Shown in pieces: positions 8,636-18,630 of a stretch of DNA of 64,000 nt. The translations under genes and the position numbers were made by a program. Origin of the DNA: Halieaceae bacterium (GTDB lineage Bacteria; Pseudomonadota; Gammaproteobacteria; Pseudomonadales; Halieaceae); NCBI GenBank assembly GCA_902547755.1, contig CACCPA010000010.1, positions 1 through 64,000 on the forward strand, read 5' to 3'. The notes below the pieces were generated by a model that saw only the letters and a list, made by a program, of their open reading frames with translations, had not been told where the DNA came from and ran no database searches. Each line of letters begins with the position of its first letter. Position 1 is the first letter of the stretch.

Positions 8636-9427
8636 ATGACCGATGCATTAATCGAAAAAACGCAGGAGCGAGGTGTGCTCTGGCTGACGCTAAACAATGC
8701 TGATCAGCGCAATCCGTTATCCAGCACCATGCTGGCTGAGATCACTTCCTCACTGGAGATCGCGTATGACGACGATGAGATACGCTGCATTGTCATAGCG
8801 GCTCACGGTCCGGTATTTTCCGCAGGACATGACCTGACCGAGATGGCTCGGCGGCCAGAGGAGACTAGTGAGGCCTGGAAGCGTCGCGTCATGGATGTCC
8901 TTGAAGCTTGTGCCGCGATGATGCAGCGCATCGTCCATGGTCCCAAAGCAGTTATTGCCTGCGTACAGGGCACGGCAACAGCAGCGGGCTGTCAGCTCGT
9001 ATCGGCCTGCGATATGGCCATCGCTTCCAGTGATGCTCGTTTCTGCACCCCGGGCGTGAACCTCGGTGCTTTTTGCACGACACCCATGGTTGGCATTGGC
9101 CGAAATCTCTCACGAAAGCACGCACTTGAAATGGCGCTTACGGGCGAATTTTTCGACGCGGCGGATGCAGAGCGTTTTGGTCTAATCAACCGGCACGTGC
9201 CGGCGGAGCAGGTGCTAGAAGAGACTAAACGACTTGCCGAGCGGATTGCCTCGCGCTCGCCACAGAGCATACGAGACGGTAAAACGGCTTTTTACACACA
9301 GATTGAAATGCCGCTCAACGACGCGTTCGAACATGCTAACCAGGTCATGGTAGAGGCGATGACTTCTGACGAATCTCGCCAAGGCGTTAAGGCGTTTTTC
9401 GAGAAGCGCACTCCGAATTGGGGGTGA
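8636..9427 (+). CDS. Enoyl-CoA hydratase family protein, ECHDC3-like
   Basis: This crotonase-fold protein has FSAGHDLTEM (oxyanion loop), GTATAAGCQLVSACD and the segment TPGVNLGAFCTTPM, which I associate with the ECHDC3-like branch. In that branch the usual hydratase glutamates are replaced, and here the first position is Gln (GCQLV), so classical hydratase activity is doubtful. I place the start at ATG 8636 (263 residues). GGAG at 8624-8627 stands 8 bases ahead of it, while the alternative GTG at 8627 overlaps the GGAG itself. It is followed after 4 bases by a CoA-binding protein, suggesting a two-gene operon. Confidence 0.88.
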   Translation: MTDALIEKTQERGVLWLTLNNADQRNPLSSTMLAEITSSLEIAYDDDEIRCIVIAAHGPVFSAGHDLTEMARRPEETSEAWKRRVMDVLEACAAMMQRIVHGPKAVIACVQGTATAAGCQLVSACDMAIASSDARFCTPGVNLGAFCTTPMVGIGRNLSRKHALEMALTGEFFDAADAERFGLINRHVPAEQVLEETKRLAERIASRSPQSIRDGKTAFYTQIEMPLNDAFEHANQVMVEAMTSDESRQGVKAFFEKRTPNWG

Positions 9428-9431
9428 TCTT

Positions 9432-9860
9432 GTGTTGATCGAGACCGACGAGGGTCTCGCGAATTTACTCAAAACCGTGCGCCATATTGCGCTGGTGGGT
9501 GCGAGCCATAAGCCTCAGCGGCCAAGCTATCAGGTATTGGAGTTTCTTCTAAAGAAAGGTTATCGGGTGACGCCCGTGAATCCTGGCCTTGCAGGTCAAA
9601 CCCTTCAGGGTCAGACCGTGGTCGGTTCTTTGAGTGATATCGATACTCCCGTTGACTTGGTTGATATCTTTAGGGATGGCAGCGTTTTACCGGGTCTGGT
9701 CGACGAAGCGATTGCTATCGGAGCCCCATCTCTGTGGACGCAGCTTGACGTGCGACACCCTGAGGCTGAACAAAAGGCCCTGGATCAAGGGCTAACTGTC
9801 GTTATCGACAAATGCCCTGCTAAAGAGTGGCCGCGGCTCGAAGCCTGCGGCCTGCTCTAA
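9432..9860 (+). CDS. CoA-binding protein (YccU family)
   Basis: The 142-residue protein is a single Rossmann-like CoA-binding domain. It has VGASHKPQRPSYQV near the N-terminus, GYRVTPVNP, VDIFR, APSLWTQLDVRHPEA and a C-terminal IDKCPAKEW. This is the layout of the YccU family, resembling the CoA-binding part of succinyl-CoA synthetase alpha without its catalytic half. The molecular role is not known. It begins at GTG 9432, 4 bases after the crotonase stop, with GGGGTGAT just upstream, so it is probably co-translated. A pair of hairpins follows the stop. Confidence 0.9.
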   Translation: MLIETDEGLANLLKTVRHIALVGASHKPQRPSYQVLEFLLKKGYRVTPVNPGLAGQTLQGQTVVGSLSDIDTPVDLVDIFRDGSVLPGLVDEAIAIGAPSLWTQLDVRHPEAEQKALDQGLTVVIDKCPAKEWPRLEACGLL

Positions 9861-9873
9861 AGACTCCCAAAGT

Positions 9874-9916
9874 CGCAGGTTGTTGCCAGCAACAACCTGC
9901 GTACCGAGAATACTCG
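9874..9916. terminator. Two tandem hairpins between convergent genes
   Basis: The first hairpin has perfect 13-base arms, CGCAGGTTGTTGC and GCAACAACCTGCG (9874-9886, 9889-9901). The second is CCGAG-AATA-CTCGG (9903-9916). They fill the gap between the CoA-binding gene and the convergent MHS transporter stop at 9920. Neither has a clear T-run, so this may be a bidirectional stop or an mRNA 3' end stabiliser. Confidence 0.5.
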
Positions 9917-9919
9917 GGC

Positions 9920-11239
9920 TTAGAGGCTATTACCCTTCGTTTCCTCGAGCTGTGATAGCGACCAGAGGGTCAATAGTGCGGCAATAGCAATGTAGACGGA
10001 CACGTAGAAGATGCCGAATTCATTCCATAACAAGACAGCAATTGTGGGTGCGAGCGCGCCGCCAAGAATGGCGCCGATCTGATAGCCGAGAGAAGCGCCT
10101 GAATAGCGCACTTCGGTACTGAATAGCTCGGTGAAGTAGGCTGCTTGAGGTCCGTATTGCATACCGAGGAACAGAAGCCCCATGGTGATAGCGAAGCCAA
10201 TCATAACGGGGTCACCGGTGTCGATGAGTGGGAATAAGATGAAGCCCCAGATACCAGTGAGGATGGCGCCCCAGCGATAGACATTCTTGCGCCCAATACG
10301 ATCTGATAATCCCGAGAAATAGAATTGCGTTGGCACCATGATGGCGGCGGCGACCAGAACGGCTGTCAGCATCGTGTCGCGTGATAGTTCAACCGAGGGC
10401 GAGTTCATGCCATAGGCGATCACGAAGGCTATCAAGATGTAGAACGTCACCTGAACCGACAGGAAGGCGCCGGCTGCCAACATAATGCGCTTGGGGTACT
10501 TACGAATCGCTTCAACCACCGGTGAGCGCTCGACCGCAGCTGCTGGTTTGTCGTCAGCCGATTGTGCATCGCTGAGTGATCGAAAGGCTTCCGTGTCTTC
10601 AATTTTGAGCTGAATGTACATAGAAATACCGATCAGCACGATGCTTGCAATGAACGGTAGTCGCCAGCCCCAATCCATAAATGCCTCGTCGCTCATTGAG
10701 CTACTGACACCAATGAAAGCCAGGTTCGCGAGAATGACGCCCATAGGGGCACCAGCCTGCGCATAGGCCCCATACCAGCCGCGCTGATCAGATGGCGCAC
10801 TCTCTGTCACAAGCAACATGGCGCCACCCCACTGACCGCCAATGGCCAGTCCCTGAACGAAGCGCAGAGCTACCAGCAAGAGGGGTGCTGCGATGCCGAT
10901 GGAAGCGTAGGTCGGAAGGAAGCCGATGAGTGTTGTAGCAACGCCCATCATCATTAATGCGACCACCAAGGTGCGTTTACGACCGATGCGATCACCGAAG
11001 TGACCAAAGATAATTCCGCCCAGAGGACGAGCCAAGAATCCGACCGCAAGCGTACTGAAACTTATGATCAGAAGGACCATGGTCGGCAGCTCCTGCGGGA
11101 AAAACGCTTTCGGGAAAATCACCGCAGCGGCCGTGCCGTAAAGGAAGAAGTCATACCATTCGATACTGGTTCCCGCGAGCGAGGTCATCGCGACCCGACG
11201 CATGTTCTGCTGCTGGTCCTGCCCAGTTGTGTCACTCAT
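9920..11239 (-). CDS. MFS transporter, metabolite:H+ symporter (MHS) family
   Basis: The 439-residue protein has about twelve transmembrane helices. The N-terminus ASTS-IEWYDFFLYGTAA pattern and the loop GHFGDRIGRKRTL between helices 2 and 3 are typical of the MHS branch, which includes proline/betaine, citrate, alpha-ketoglutarate and shikimate carriers. A second family loop (GLSDRIGRKNVYRWG) lies in the second half. It should import an organic acid or zwitterion with protons. It is divergent from the choline operon across about 270 bases, so a role in betaine or choline-related uptake is possible but unproven. A GAGAGA stretch precedes the ATG. Confidence 0.88.
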   Translation of the reverse strand: MSDTTGQDQQQNMRRVAMTSLAGTSIEWYDFFLYGTAAAVIFPKAFFPQELPTMVLLIISFSTLAVGFLARPLGGIIFGHFGDRIGRKRTLVVALMMMGVATTLIGFLPTYASIGIAAPLLLVALRFVQGLAIGGQWGGAMLLVTESAPSDQRGWYGAYAQAGAPMGVILANLAFIGVSSSMSDEAFMDWGWRLPFIASIVLIGISMYIQLKIEDTEAFRSLSDAQSADDKPAAAVERSPVVEAIRKYPKRIMLAAGAFLSVQVTFYILIAFVIAYGMNSPSVELSRDTMLTAVLVAAAIMVPTQFYFSGLSDRIGRKNVYRWGAILTGIWGFILFPLIDTGDPVMIGFAITMGLLFLGMQYGPQAAYFTELFSTEVRYSGASLGYQIGAILGGALAPTIAVLLWNEFGIFYVSVYIAIAALLTLWSLSQLEETKGNSL

Positions 11240-11510
11240 TGTTCGATCTCTCAGTCTTGGCTTTTATTGTTAGTTCACTCATCGGCGATCGATGAATTAG
11301 CGGAATCGTTAATATGCTGCCCCGCATGTCGACATTCATCTAATAGCGAGATGGCGCGCGGGTCAATGGGCGAGGGGTTTTAACCGCTGTGCTCGGGGTA
11401 GGTTACGGGCCCATCAAAGGTCGATAAAAAGCCCAGGCCTGCTCGGCTGCTGCTGTTGATCTGTGCAATCATTGCGCCACGAGACTCGAAGAATAAGTGA
11501 TGGCCACACT

Positions 11511-13016
11511 ATGGACGCAACGACCAACGCACCGTTTTATGACAAAACCAGTACCTTGGAGCAGCAGCGCAGCTTCATCAATGGAGATTTTGTTTCATCC
11601 TCATCGGGGGAGACATTTCAAACGCGACACCCGGGCACAGGGCACGTGATCTGCGATGTCGAGGTTGCTGACCATCGTCTTGTCGACTCAGCCGTGGCGT
11701 CAGCCCATGCGGCGTTTGTAGCCTGGTCAGAAACACCCGCTGCTGAGCGTGGCGCTATTCTGCGACGAGCGGCGGCGATTCTGAGAGAGAGAAATCATGA
11801 GCTTGCGGAACTGGAGACACTTGACACGGGTAAAGCCATTCAGGAAACAAGCCTGATTGACGTCATCAGTGGCGTCGAGGTGCTCGAGTACTACGCGAGC
11901 GTTGCGCAGAGCCTTCAAGGGTCGCATATCGATCTTCCGCCTGAGGCCTTCGCGATCATGCGACGTGAACCCCTTGGAGTGTGCGCGGCGATTGGGGCAT
12001 GGAACTACCCCATCCAGATTGCCTTGTGGAAGTCTGCACCGGCACTGGCCTGTGGTAACACAATGGTGTTCAAGCCCTCTGAGGTGACACCTCTCACGGC
12101 CTTGAAGCTGGCGGAAATATACCGTGAGGCCGGTCTGCCCGGGGGCGTGTTCAATGTTGTGCTGGGCGCTGGTGAGACAGGTAGCGCGCTGGTACAGCAT
12201 CCGGATGTCGCGAAGGTGTCGCTGACAGGCTCGGTCGCCACCGGGAAACGTGTCGCTACCATGGCAGCAGAGACACTGAAAAAGGTGACCCTCGAGTTGG
12301 GCGGTAAATCGCCCATTGTGATCTTTGATGATTGCGACTTCGATAGCGCCGTCAACGCCGCATTGGCGGGAAACTTCTACTCAACAGGACAGGTTTGCTC
12401 AAATGGCACCCGCGTGTTCGTTCATGAAGCGATCTACGATGCCTTTGTTGATGAGGTGGTAGCGCGTTCCAACGCGATTGTTGTGGGTGACCCGTTTGAT
12501 CCCGAAACCCAGATGGGCCCACTCGTGTCACAGCAGCAACTGGACAAGGTCGTGGGTTACCTGTCTGAGGTTCGAAGCGCGGATGACGTAAGTCTCTTGT
12601 GTGGTGGTGACACTGATTTTGATGACGCGTTCTCGGATGGCTATTACGTTTCACCGGCTGTGGTGGTGACCGACAATGAAGATCATTCAGTGGTTACCGA
12701 CGAAGTGTTTGGCCCGGTAATGACGGTGTTGAAATTCTCTGTTGAAGCGGACGTGGTCAATCGCGCCAATGCCACGCGTCTCGGACTTGCTGCTGCTGTC
12801 TTTAGTCAAAATTTTTCCTTGGCTCATCGAGTAGCCAATGCCTTGCAAGCCGGTATTGTCTGGATCAACGAATACAATATTACCCCTGCCGAAATTCCGT
12901 TCGGTGGCTACAAAGAGTCGGGGATTGGTCGGGAAAATGGGCTACAAACGATCGAGCACTTCACTCAAACAAAAACGATTTATGCCAACATGGGTAAGGT
13001 CGAAAAAACCTATTGA
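11511..13016 (+). CDS. betB: Betaine aldehyde dehydrogenase
   Basis: This NAD(P)+-dependent aldehyde dehydrogenase converts betaine aldehyde to glycine betaine. E262 (LELGGKSP) and the catalytic C296 (GQVCSNGTRVFV) are present; the CSNGTR context is characteristic of BetB. The end FGGYKESGIGRENG...YTQTKT-like region is also typical. I start at ATG 11511, giving 501 residues, because the sequence upstream (MQSLRHETRR...) is not family-like; the ribosome site is weak. It is the first gene of a plus-strand run with an NPP-type phosphodiesterase, betA and a BCCT-like transporter, so the operon turns choline, perhaps released from a phospho-ester, into betaine. Confidence 0.93.
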   Translation: MDATTNAPFYDKTSTLEQQRSFINGDFVSSSSGETFQTRHPGTGHVICDVEVADHRLVDSAVASAHAAFVAWSETPAAERGAILRRAAAILRERNHELAELETLDTGKAIQETSLIDVISGVEVLEYYASVAQSLQGSHIDLPPEAFAIMRREPLGVCAAIGAWNYPIQIALWKSAPALACGNTMVFKPSEVTPLTALKLAEIYREAGLPGGVFNVVLGAGETGSALVQHPDVAKVSLTGSVATGKRVATMAAETLKKVTLELGGKSPIVIFDDCDFDSAVNAALAGNFYSTGQVCSNGTRVFVHEAIYDAFVDEVVARSNAIVVGDPFDPETQMGPLVSQQQLDKVVGYLSEVRSADDVSLLCGGDTDFDDAFSDGYYVSPAVVVTDNEDHSVVTDEVFGPVMTVLKFSVEADVVNRANATRLGLAAAVFSQNFSLAHRVANALQAGIVWINEYNITPAEIPFGGYKESGIGRENGLQTIEHFTQTKTIYANMGKVEKTY

Positions 13017-13068
13017 ACGGCGCAATGCTCCAGTCTCTTGCGCCAGCCAACGAGCGTGGACTGACTTT

Positions 13069-14157
13069 ATGATAAAGACGTTGATGCGTCCCTGGGTCTT
13101 CTTTGTCTCCCTGCAGCTGCAAGTACTGGCAGGCTTACATCGATTCCGGGCGTATGCCAGACTGCCGGTGCCAGTGCTGCTTAGCATGGGGGTGCTCATG
13201 GCTCAGGTGACCGTTGCAGATCCCGGGACTTCAGATGATGGGGTTGAGGTGAATAAAACGCCAAAAACCCTGTTTGTCATCGTTGATGGTATTCCCGCCG
13301 ACGTCATTGAGCGTGTAAACACGCCAGGCATCGATGCTATCGCCTCGAAGGGTTCGTATCAGCGAGCCTACGTTGGAGGCGAACTCGGTATGCCGACTGA
13401 GAGCCCAACCGTATCCGCGGTAGGCTACATGAGCTTGTTAACCGGGACCTGGTCTAACAAGCACAATGTTCGCGCTAACTATGGTATCGAGCCGAACTAC
13501 GCGTTCTGGGATATTTTTCGAGTCGCCAAGCACCAAGCCAAAGTAGTGTCGACTGGTCTTTTCTCGACATGGACGGACAATAGAACCATCTTGATGGGTG
13601 ATGGCTTGGAAGCGGCGGGAGGCTACAAGTTTGACTTCGTAGCTGACGGGTATGAGAAGGATCCTGCGTTCGCGCCTGGGGTTGAGGATGTCGAGCGAAT
13701 TCAGGCTGTCGATCTACAGGTAACGACCTTGGCAGCCAAGACACTTCTTGAGTCTGCCCCGGATCTCTCTTGGGTCTACTTGCAGCACACAGACGATATT
13801 GGTCATCGCGATGGGGACGGCCCCTCAATGGATCTTGCCGTACGTTGGATTGATGCGCGTGTGTCCGAGCTCTGGTCGGCGGTTCAGGCAAGAGGCCAGC
13901 ACTTCGCAAACGAGGACTGGCTAGTCATCGTCACCACCGATCATGGCAGAAGCTCATCGACCGGGAAGGGGCATGGTGGGCAATCAGACCGGGAGCGCAC
14001 AATCTGGATTGCAAGTAATAGTCCGCGTATGGTTTCCCCGGCCGAGCGCAGCGCGGCCATCGTAGATATCTATCCGACGATTGTTGAGCACATGCGCTTT
14101 GAACTGCCCGATCAGATTGCCGCGCAACTCGAAGGGCAATCGCTATTATCGCAGTAA
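13069..14157 (+). CDS. Alkaline-phosphatase superfamily nucleotide pyrophosphatase/phosphodiesterase (NPP-like)
   Basis: The protein has the NPP/alkaline phosphatase metal sites. The metal Asp lies in [10 protein letters not shown], the likely Ser nucleophile in [14 protein letters not shown], an Asp/His pair in [10 protein letters not shown], and Asp-His plus a later His in [17 protein letters not shown] hydrophobic N-terminal segment ([15 protein letters not shown]) suggests export or anchoring. A start at ATG 13069 (362 residues) avoids the overlap with betB; GTGGA lies about 10 bases upstream. It sits between betB and betA. The mammalian relative ENPP6 releases phosphocholine from choline phosphodiesters, so a role in freeing the choline moiety for BetA is inferred, not shown. 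Confidence 0.8.
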   Translation: MIKTLMRPWVFFVSLQLQVLAGLHRFRAYARLPVPVLLSMGVLMAQVTVADPGTSDDGVEVNKTPKTLFVIVDGIPADVIERVNTPGIDAIASKGSYQRAYVGGELGMPTESPTVSAVGYMSLLTGTWSNKHNVRANYGIEPNYAFWDIFRVAKHQAKVVSTGLFSTWTDNRTILMGDGLEAAGGYKFDFVADGYEKDPAFAPGVEDVERIQAVDLQVTTLAAKTLLESAPDLSWVYLQHTDDIGHRDGDGPSMDLAVRWIDARVSELWSAVQARGQHFANEDWLVIVTTDHGRSSSTGKGHGGQSDRERTIWIASNSPRMVSPAERSAAIVDIYPTIVEHMRFELPDQIAAQLEGQSLLSQ

Positions 14158-14167
14158 GGAGCTGACG

Positions 14168-15877
14168 GTGGCTGAGGAGTTTGATTACATCATTGTAGGC
14201 GGCGGATCCGCCGGCTGTGTGTTGGCCAATCGACTGTCACAGGATTCTTCAATATCCGTCCTATTGTTAGAGGCTGGCGGCAACGGCCGTAGCCTCTTTG
14301 TCGATATGCCAACGGCATTTGCCATACCCATGGCGTCTAAAGTCTTCAACTGGGGATATTTCAGCGAACCCGAGTCGGCACTGGACGGGCGACCGATGGA
14401 TGCGGCGCGCGGTCGTGGGTTGGGCGGATCTTCAGCGATTAACGGCATGGTCTACGTCAGAGGTCATGCGCGTGATTTTGATGAGTGGGAATCGCTGGGT
14501 GCCATCGGCTGGAACTATCGGAGCTGCCTACCTTACTTTCAGCGCGCCGAATCCTGGATGCACGGTGGTGATGATTATCGTGGTGGAGATGGCCCTGTGG
14601 GCACCTCAAACGGCAACAATCGGAAAAACCCCCTGTATCAGGCCTTTATCGATGCGGGTGAAGAAGCCGGCTATGGTCTAACTGACGACTACAACGGTTG
14701 CAGGCAGGAGGGCTTCGGTCCGATGCATATGACCGTGAAGGGTGGTGTTCGCTCCTCGACCCGCAGATCCTATCTCGAGCCCGCTCGAGGTCGATCGAAC
14801 CTAACGGTGATGACCGGTGCCGAAGTTGACCGAATTGAACTGGAAGAGGGCGTTGCTAAGCGCGTCGTCTTTAAAAAAGACGGTGCCGTGAAAGTCGTAT
14901 CGACCCGACGTGAAGTGGTGTTGAGCGCCGGTAGCATTGGCTCACCGAGTATTCTTCAACGTTCAGGCATTGGGCCTGCTAAGGTGCTCTCAGACGCTGG
15001 TGTTGTGATGGTTCATGAGCTGCCGGGTGTCGGTGAAAATCTAACCGATCACTTGGAGGTCTACTTTCAATACCGGTGCACCCAACCCATTACTATCAAC
15101 GGACATTTGACCCCGTGGGGCAAGTTCAAGATTGGGCTGCAATGGGTGCTTACCAAAACGGGCTTAGGTGCGAGTAATCATTTCGAGTCTTGCGGCTTCA
15201 TCCGTACGAGAGCGGGTGTCGAGTGGCCCGATATTCAGTACCACTTTCTACCCGGCGCAATTCGCTACGACGGCAACGCGGCATTCAGTGGCCATGGCTT
15301 TCAGGTGCATGTGGGGCCCAACAAACCCGAAAGTCGCGGTCACGTACGTATACGAAACGCAGACCCTGCAGACGCACCGCGGATCGTTTTCAATTACCTC
15401 GCCACCGAAAAAGATCGTGAGGATTGGCGCATCTGTCTTCGCCTGACGCGCGAAATTCTCTGTCAGCCGGCGCTTGATAATTTCAGAGGCGATGAAATCC
15501 AGCCTGCGATTGACCTATCTGATGACAGTGCCGTGGATGCCTGGGTCAGAGCCAATGTGGAGACTGCTTATCATCCCTCCTGTAGTTGCCGGATGGGTGC
15601 GGAGGACGATGCCATGGCGGTGGTTAATCCCGAATGTCGGGTCCGCGGGGTGTCGGGTCTCCGTGTTGTAGATTCCTCCATATTCCCAAGTATCCCCAAC
15701 GGTAATCTCAACGCCCCTACCATCATGCTGGCCGAGCGTGCTGCTGCACTGATCCGAGGTGAGGCCCTGGAGACATCTGATGCGGCAACTTGGATTGCCG
15801 AGGACTGGGAGACCACTCAGCGCGTTGGAAGGCCGGTCAGGGCAATGGATGATGACCTGTTAAGGTCCGCGCCATGA
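14168..15877 (+). CDS. betA: Choline dehydrogenase (GMC oxidoreductase)
   Basis: This FAD enzyme oxidises choline to betaine aldehyde at the membrane. Visible are the dinucleotide fold [22 protein letters not shown] signature 1 ([17 protein letters not shown]), signature 2 ([15 protein letters not shown]), the catalytic H469 in [11 protein letters not shown], and the C-terminal NGNLNAPT segment with the second active-site residue. The start is GTG 14168 (569 residues): AAGGAG at 14156-14161 overlaps the previous stop and stands 6 bases ahead, while the longer open frame upstream overlaps the phosphodiesterase. The stop overlaps the next ATG (ATGATGA). Together with betB it forms the full choline-to-betaine route. 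Confidence 0.92.
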   Translation: MAEEFDYIIVGGGSAGCVLANRLSQDSSISVLLLEAGGNGRSLFVDMPTAFAIPMASKVFNWGYFSEPESALDGRPMDAARGRGLGGSSAINGMVYVRGHARDFDEWESLGAIGWNYRSCLPYFQRAESWMHGGDDYRGGDGPVGTSNGNNRKNPLYQAFIDAGEEAGYGLTDDYNGCRQEGFGPMHMTVKGGVRSSTRRSYLEPARGRSNLTVMTGAEVDRIELEEGVAKRVVFKKDGAVKVVSTRREVVLSAGSIGSPSILQRSGIGPAKVLSDAGVVMVHELPGVGENLTDHLEVYFQYRCTQPITINGHLTPWGKFKIGLQWVLTKTGLGASNHFESCGFIRTRAGVEWPDIQYHFLPGAIRYDGNAAFSGHGFQVHVGPNKPESRGHVRIRNADPADAPRIVFNYLATEKDREDWRICLRLTREILCQPALDNFRGDEIQPAIDLSDDSAVDAWVRANVETAYHPSCSCRMGAEDDAMAVVNPECRVRGVSGLRVVDSSIFPSIPNGNLNAPTIMLAERAAALIRGEALETSDAATWIAEDWETTQRVGRPVRAMDDDLLRSAP

Positions 15878-17004
15878 TGACGCTCCTGTCGATTGCCATG
15901 GTTGTTGCCTTACTGTCTGCAGCCTTTGTGGTGTTCCGGTGGCCTACCTACCGATGCATTGGGGACACACCCTTACCCACCTTGTCCTTTTTGGCCATAC
16001 TGTTTACCTCGGGCCTGGACGTGGGGCTTATCATGTTCCCGCTCATCGATTTTCAGACCTATGCCACTGAGACCGATTACTATTTCGCAAGCCCTCTGGT
16101 GATTGAGTTTGGTTTTTGGGGAGGCCTGGTTTGGGGGTTTTACTTTCTTACAACGCTCTATTTCTGTGCTATCGAGCCCCGACTAAAACTGTTTGAGCTT
16201 GCGCCCATACGCTGGATTCATAATCTGATGGTCATAGCGACCTGCGCCTTCACGGCGTATCTCTTCCTTGCTTACCTACCCAGTTACATCGAGGGCATCA
16301 GTCCTGTGGCAACCTACCTGCTGGTGGGTACGGTGATTGTTCTTGCGGTGGTGTCGAGTACGCGACTCACCGTGTTACGGGTACTCAGCTTGAGTTCCAC
16401 GGGCTTGTTTTTCGTTCTGATTGCGGCTGCGTGGCTAGCGTCGGGTGTAGGTATTAGCGGTCTTCTTCGGACGATGACTGGTCTTAATAGTTACCTGGCA
16501 AACCTCGATCGCTTCATTCTGCCGATCAACGAATATCACGGTTTTTACCTGAGTTGGTGGTTTGCCTGGTCGATCATGATCGGTCAATTTGTCGCTCGGT
16601 TTGTTAACGGTATGGCCGCATGGAAGCTGTTGATTGCGACATTGATTGTGCCATCCATCCCCATCGCACTCTGGTTCTCGGTGCTCTTTGGCTACTTTGC
16701 AGCTGGGACGCCCGTCAGCGACTCAATCACGCTGCTAATGATTGTCGTTGGCATCCTGTTCGTCATTAACAGCTTGGACTCGCTAACACGGCTCTATTCA
16801 CAAAACCTGGGTCTTACGGTGGAGGCGCTGGGTCGGTATTGCTACGTGCTGACGCACGCGTGCTTGCTCGCGGGTCTGGTTGTGTTGTATCAGTTCACGC
16901 CGCTCAAAATCGAATGGATCGGGATGATCGTGATTGGCCTGTACGTCGCGATTTATGCCCTTGTTTTTGTCAGACGTGGTGAGCTAACTGACGGAGCGTC
17001 GTAA
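15874..17004 (+). CDS. Short, divergent BCCT-like transporter, probably for choline
   Basis: The 376-residue product has about ten hydrophobic helices. It resembles BCCT carriers in two places: [10 protein letters not shown]...[13 protein letters not shown] near the N-terminal part, and [23 protein letters not shown] in the middle, which matches the conserved YWAWWxxWxPFxGxFxARxSxG segment of the family. It is about 130 residues shorter than a normal BCCT protein such as the one at 23289 and the glycine-rich GAGIGAG motif is missing. Translation is coupled to betA by a 4-base overlap. Gene context points to choline or a choline ester as substrate. Confidence 0.62.
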   Translation: MMTLLSIAMVVALLSAAFVVFRWPTYRCIGDTPLPTLSFLAILFTSGLDVGLIMFPLIDFQTYATETDYYFASPLVIEFGFWGGLVWGFYFLTTLYFCAIEPRLKLFELAPIRWIHNLMVIATCAFTAYLFLAYLPSYIEGISPVATYLLVGTVIVLAVVSSTRLTVLRVLSLSSTGLFFVLIAAAWLASGVGISGLLRTMTGLNSYLANLDRFILPINEYHGFYLSWWFAWSIMIGQFVARFVNGMAAWKLLIATLIVPSIPIALWFSVLFGYFAAGTPVSDSITLLMIVVGILFVINSLDSLTRLYSQNLGLTVEALGRYCYVLTHACLLAGLVVLYQFTPLKIEWIGMIVIGLYVAIYALVFVRRGELTDGAS

Positions 17005-17036
17005 GCGGCCACTCCACCTGGCGTCTAGACCGCTTA
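17002..17036. terminator. Dyad spanning both stop codons of convergent genes
   Basis: TAAGCGG (17002-17008) and CCGCTTA (17030-17036) are perfect 7-base arms with a 21-base loop. Each arm contains the stop codon of one of the two convergent genes. There is no T-run, so termination activity is uncertain. Confidence 0.28.
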
Positions 17037-18392
17037 GTGTATGCGTGCGCCCTGACGTTTAAGTTCGCCCTGCAGCGCTGATACAGATAGATCCTCAAAG
17101 GCTTCATCTCGTTTGACCGATAAGGCGGCAGCCGTGCCCGCCGCCTGACCCGTCACTGCGCAACACATCATATTGCGGGTGGCGGCATGGCTGACGCGAT
17201 CACCACCGGTAATGCGACCAGCGCAAATGAGGTTTTCGACACTTTTCGGAATCAGGGTCCGGTAGGGCAGGTGGAAGTACCGACCGGTGGTCGGCAGTAC
17301 AAGGATGCCGTAGCCATCGATGAACTCGGGGAAGATACCTACTGAGTCATCAAATCGTCCCTGCTCACGAACGTCGTGTTCGGTCATGTTGTAGGCAGAA
17401 TTAATCTTCCGGGTGTCGCGAATGCCCAGTGTCATTCCGAAGTTTCGTAGCTTGGCATTCTCGCAGCCAGGCTGGAATGCTTGGAGTGCTTTGACGGCCA
17501 TCATCGCCTGCTTGCGACCTTCCATCTCGCCGCGAGTGAGATCGGTGGGATCGGTGCCGTCATAGCCGAGGAGGTGGACAAGGTTCATGTAGGTGAGGTC
17601 GCCCGTATCGTAAAGCGCGCCCCAGGTGCCTGAAATTGTATCGAGGTTGGGTGGGATCAGCCCCTCGGCCCGCGCACGCTCAAATGGCTTGCGCAGGAAG
17701 GGCGAGAACATCTCATCTTCCTTCCCAGTCGTTTCGATTGTCCATTGTCCGTAGGCCCAGTCCGCGTAGGTGTGAGGCGCTGCTTTGACGTGCTCGATGA
17801 ACTTTGTCTTGTCGACACCCGTGAGCGAGAACATCACCGAGGCACCAATCATCTCCTCCTTGGCTTGCTTACTGGTTGGCGCACCGGCCCTGTACGCAAC
17901 ATCCGCATCGCCCGTCGCGTCAATGACACGCTCCGCGAGAATAGCTTCTCGCCCAGCCTTACTCTCGACAATGGCGCCTGTTATTCGACTGCCGTCCATG
18001 ATGGGAGCGACAAATAAGCGGTGAAGCATGGGCGTGATTCCCGCTTCGAGGACCAGGTCATCCGCCACCGCTTTGAAGGCCTCACCATCGATGGCATGGC
18101 TCTGGGATTGCGGTTCAGCGACTGACGCACCCGCGGCCTTTGCACGCTCTTCAAACTCAATACCAATCCCCTCACTATCGACAGTCTGCTCGTGTCGATA
18201 CCATGCGAAACCCTCGACACCCACCGCGGTGATGTTGCCGCCGAAACAGCCAAAACGCTCGAGCAAGGTGACGCTGACACCTGCTCTAGCGGCCGCAATG
18301 GCAGCGGCCAGCCCCGCCGGACCGCTGCCAATAACCAGGACATCGGTGGAGTGAATGACATCCAGCTCTCTGGCAGGTTCGATTACTTTCAT
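17034..18392 (-). CDS. FAD-dependent oxidoreductase (FAD_oxidored / PF12831-like)
   Basis: The 452-residue protein opens with a dinucleotide fold (DVLVIGSGPAGLAAAIAAARAG, then ERFGCFGGN). Further on are the second nucleotide-binding region RVIDATGDADVAYRAG and the C-terminal ENLICAGRITGGDRVSHAATRN with a late small-residue helix, all typical of FAD_oxidored flavoproteins. Substrate and electron acceptor are unknown. I choose ATG 18392: GGAG stands 5 bases ahead of it, whereas the longer reading (GTG 18407) would place that GGAG inside the gene. It is transcribed away from the TonB receptor across about 240 bases. Confidence 0.85.
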   Translation of the reverse strand: MKVIEPARELDVIHSTDVLVIGSGPAGLAAAIAAARAGVSVTLLERFGCFGGNITAVGVEGFAWYRHEQTVDSEGIGIEFEERAKAAGASVAEPQSQSHAIDGEAFKAVADDLVLEAGITPMLHRLFVAPIMDGSRITGAIVESKAGREAILAERVIDATGDADVAYRAGAPTSKQAKEEMIGASVMFSLTGVDKTKFIEHVKAAPHTYADWAYGQWTIETTGKEDEMFSPFLRKPFERARAEGLIPPNLDTISGTWGALYDTGDLTYMNLVHLLGYDGTDPTDLTRGEMEGRKQAMMAVKALQAFQPGCENAKLRNFGMTLGIRDTRKINSAYNMTEHDVREQGRFDDSVGIFPEFIDGYGILVLPTTGRYFHLPYRTLIPKSVENLICAGRITGGDRVSHAATRNMMCCAVTGQAAGTAAALSVKRDEAFEDLSVSALQGELKRQGARIH

Positions 18393-18534
18393 TTTGACTC
18401 CGAGCACTCTTATCGCGAGCTTCTTATTTTTAAGCGGTTTTTGTTTGATGTTCTTTAATTTTGTAGGTATACCACGATCAGCACCTTAAGTAATGCTGTC
18501 GATGTTCTGTAACAAAAAGCCGTTTAACTTCGGC

Positions 18535-18575
18535 GGGGGGTTAGATAGGAAGTCGGTTTAGGTGCACTACCCCCC
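18535..18575 (+). promoter_or_regulatory. G6/C6 dyad in the leader of the TonB receptor gene
   Basis: Six G residues followed by TTAG (18535-18544) can pair with CTA followed by six C residues (18567-18575), about 50 bases before the receptor start. In RNA this would give a strong stem with a 22-base loop, close upstream of the ribosome site GGGAG. Its role is unknown. Confidence 0.3.
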
Positions 18576-18630
18576 GGGAAAAAAGCAGTACAACAACGAA
18601 AACGATGCGAAGTCATTGAGGGAGTAAACT

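Noticed and set aside
11279-11295. TCATCG-N5-CGATGA dyad between the MHS and betB genes as a BetI operator
   Set aside because: Arms are only 6 bases, no betI gene is in view and the sequence does not match the BetI operator as I recall it.
12838-13068. N-terminal extension of the NPP-like protein
   Set aside because: It overlaps the end of betB in another frame and is basic, without signal-like or domain features. ATG 13069 is the more likely start.
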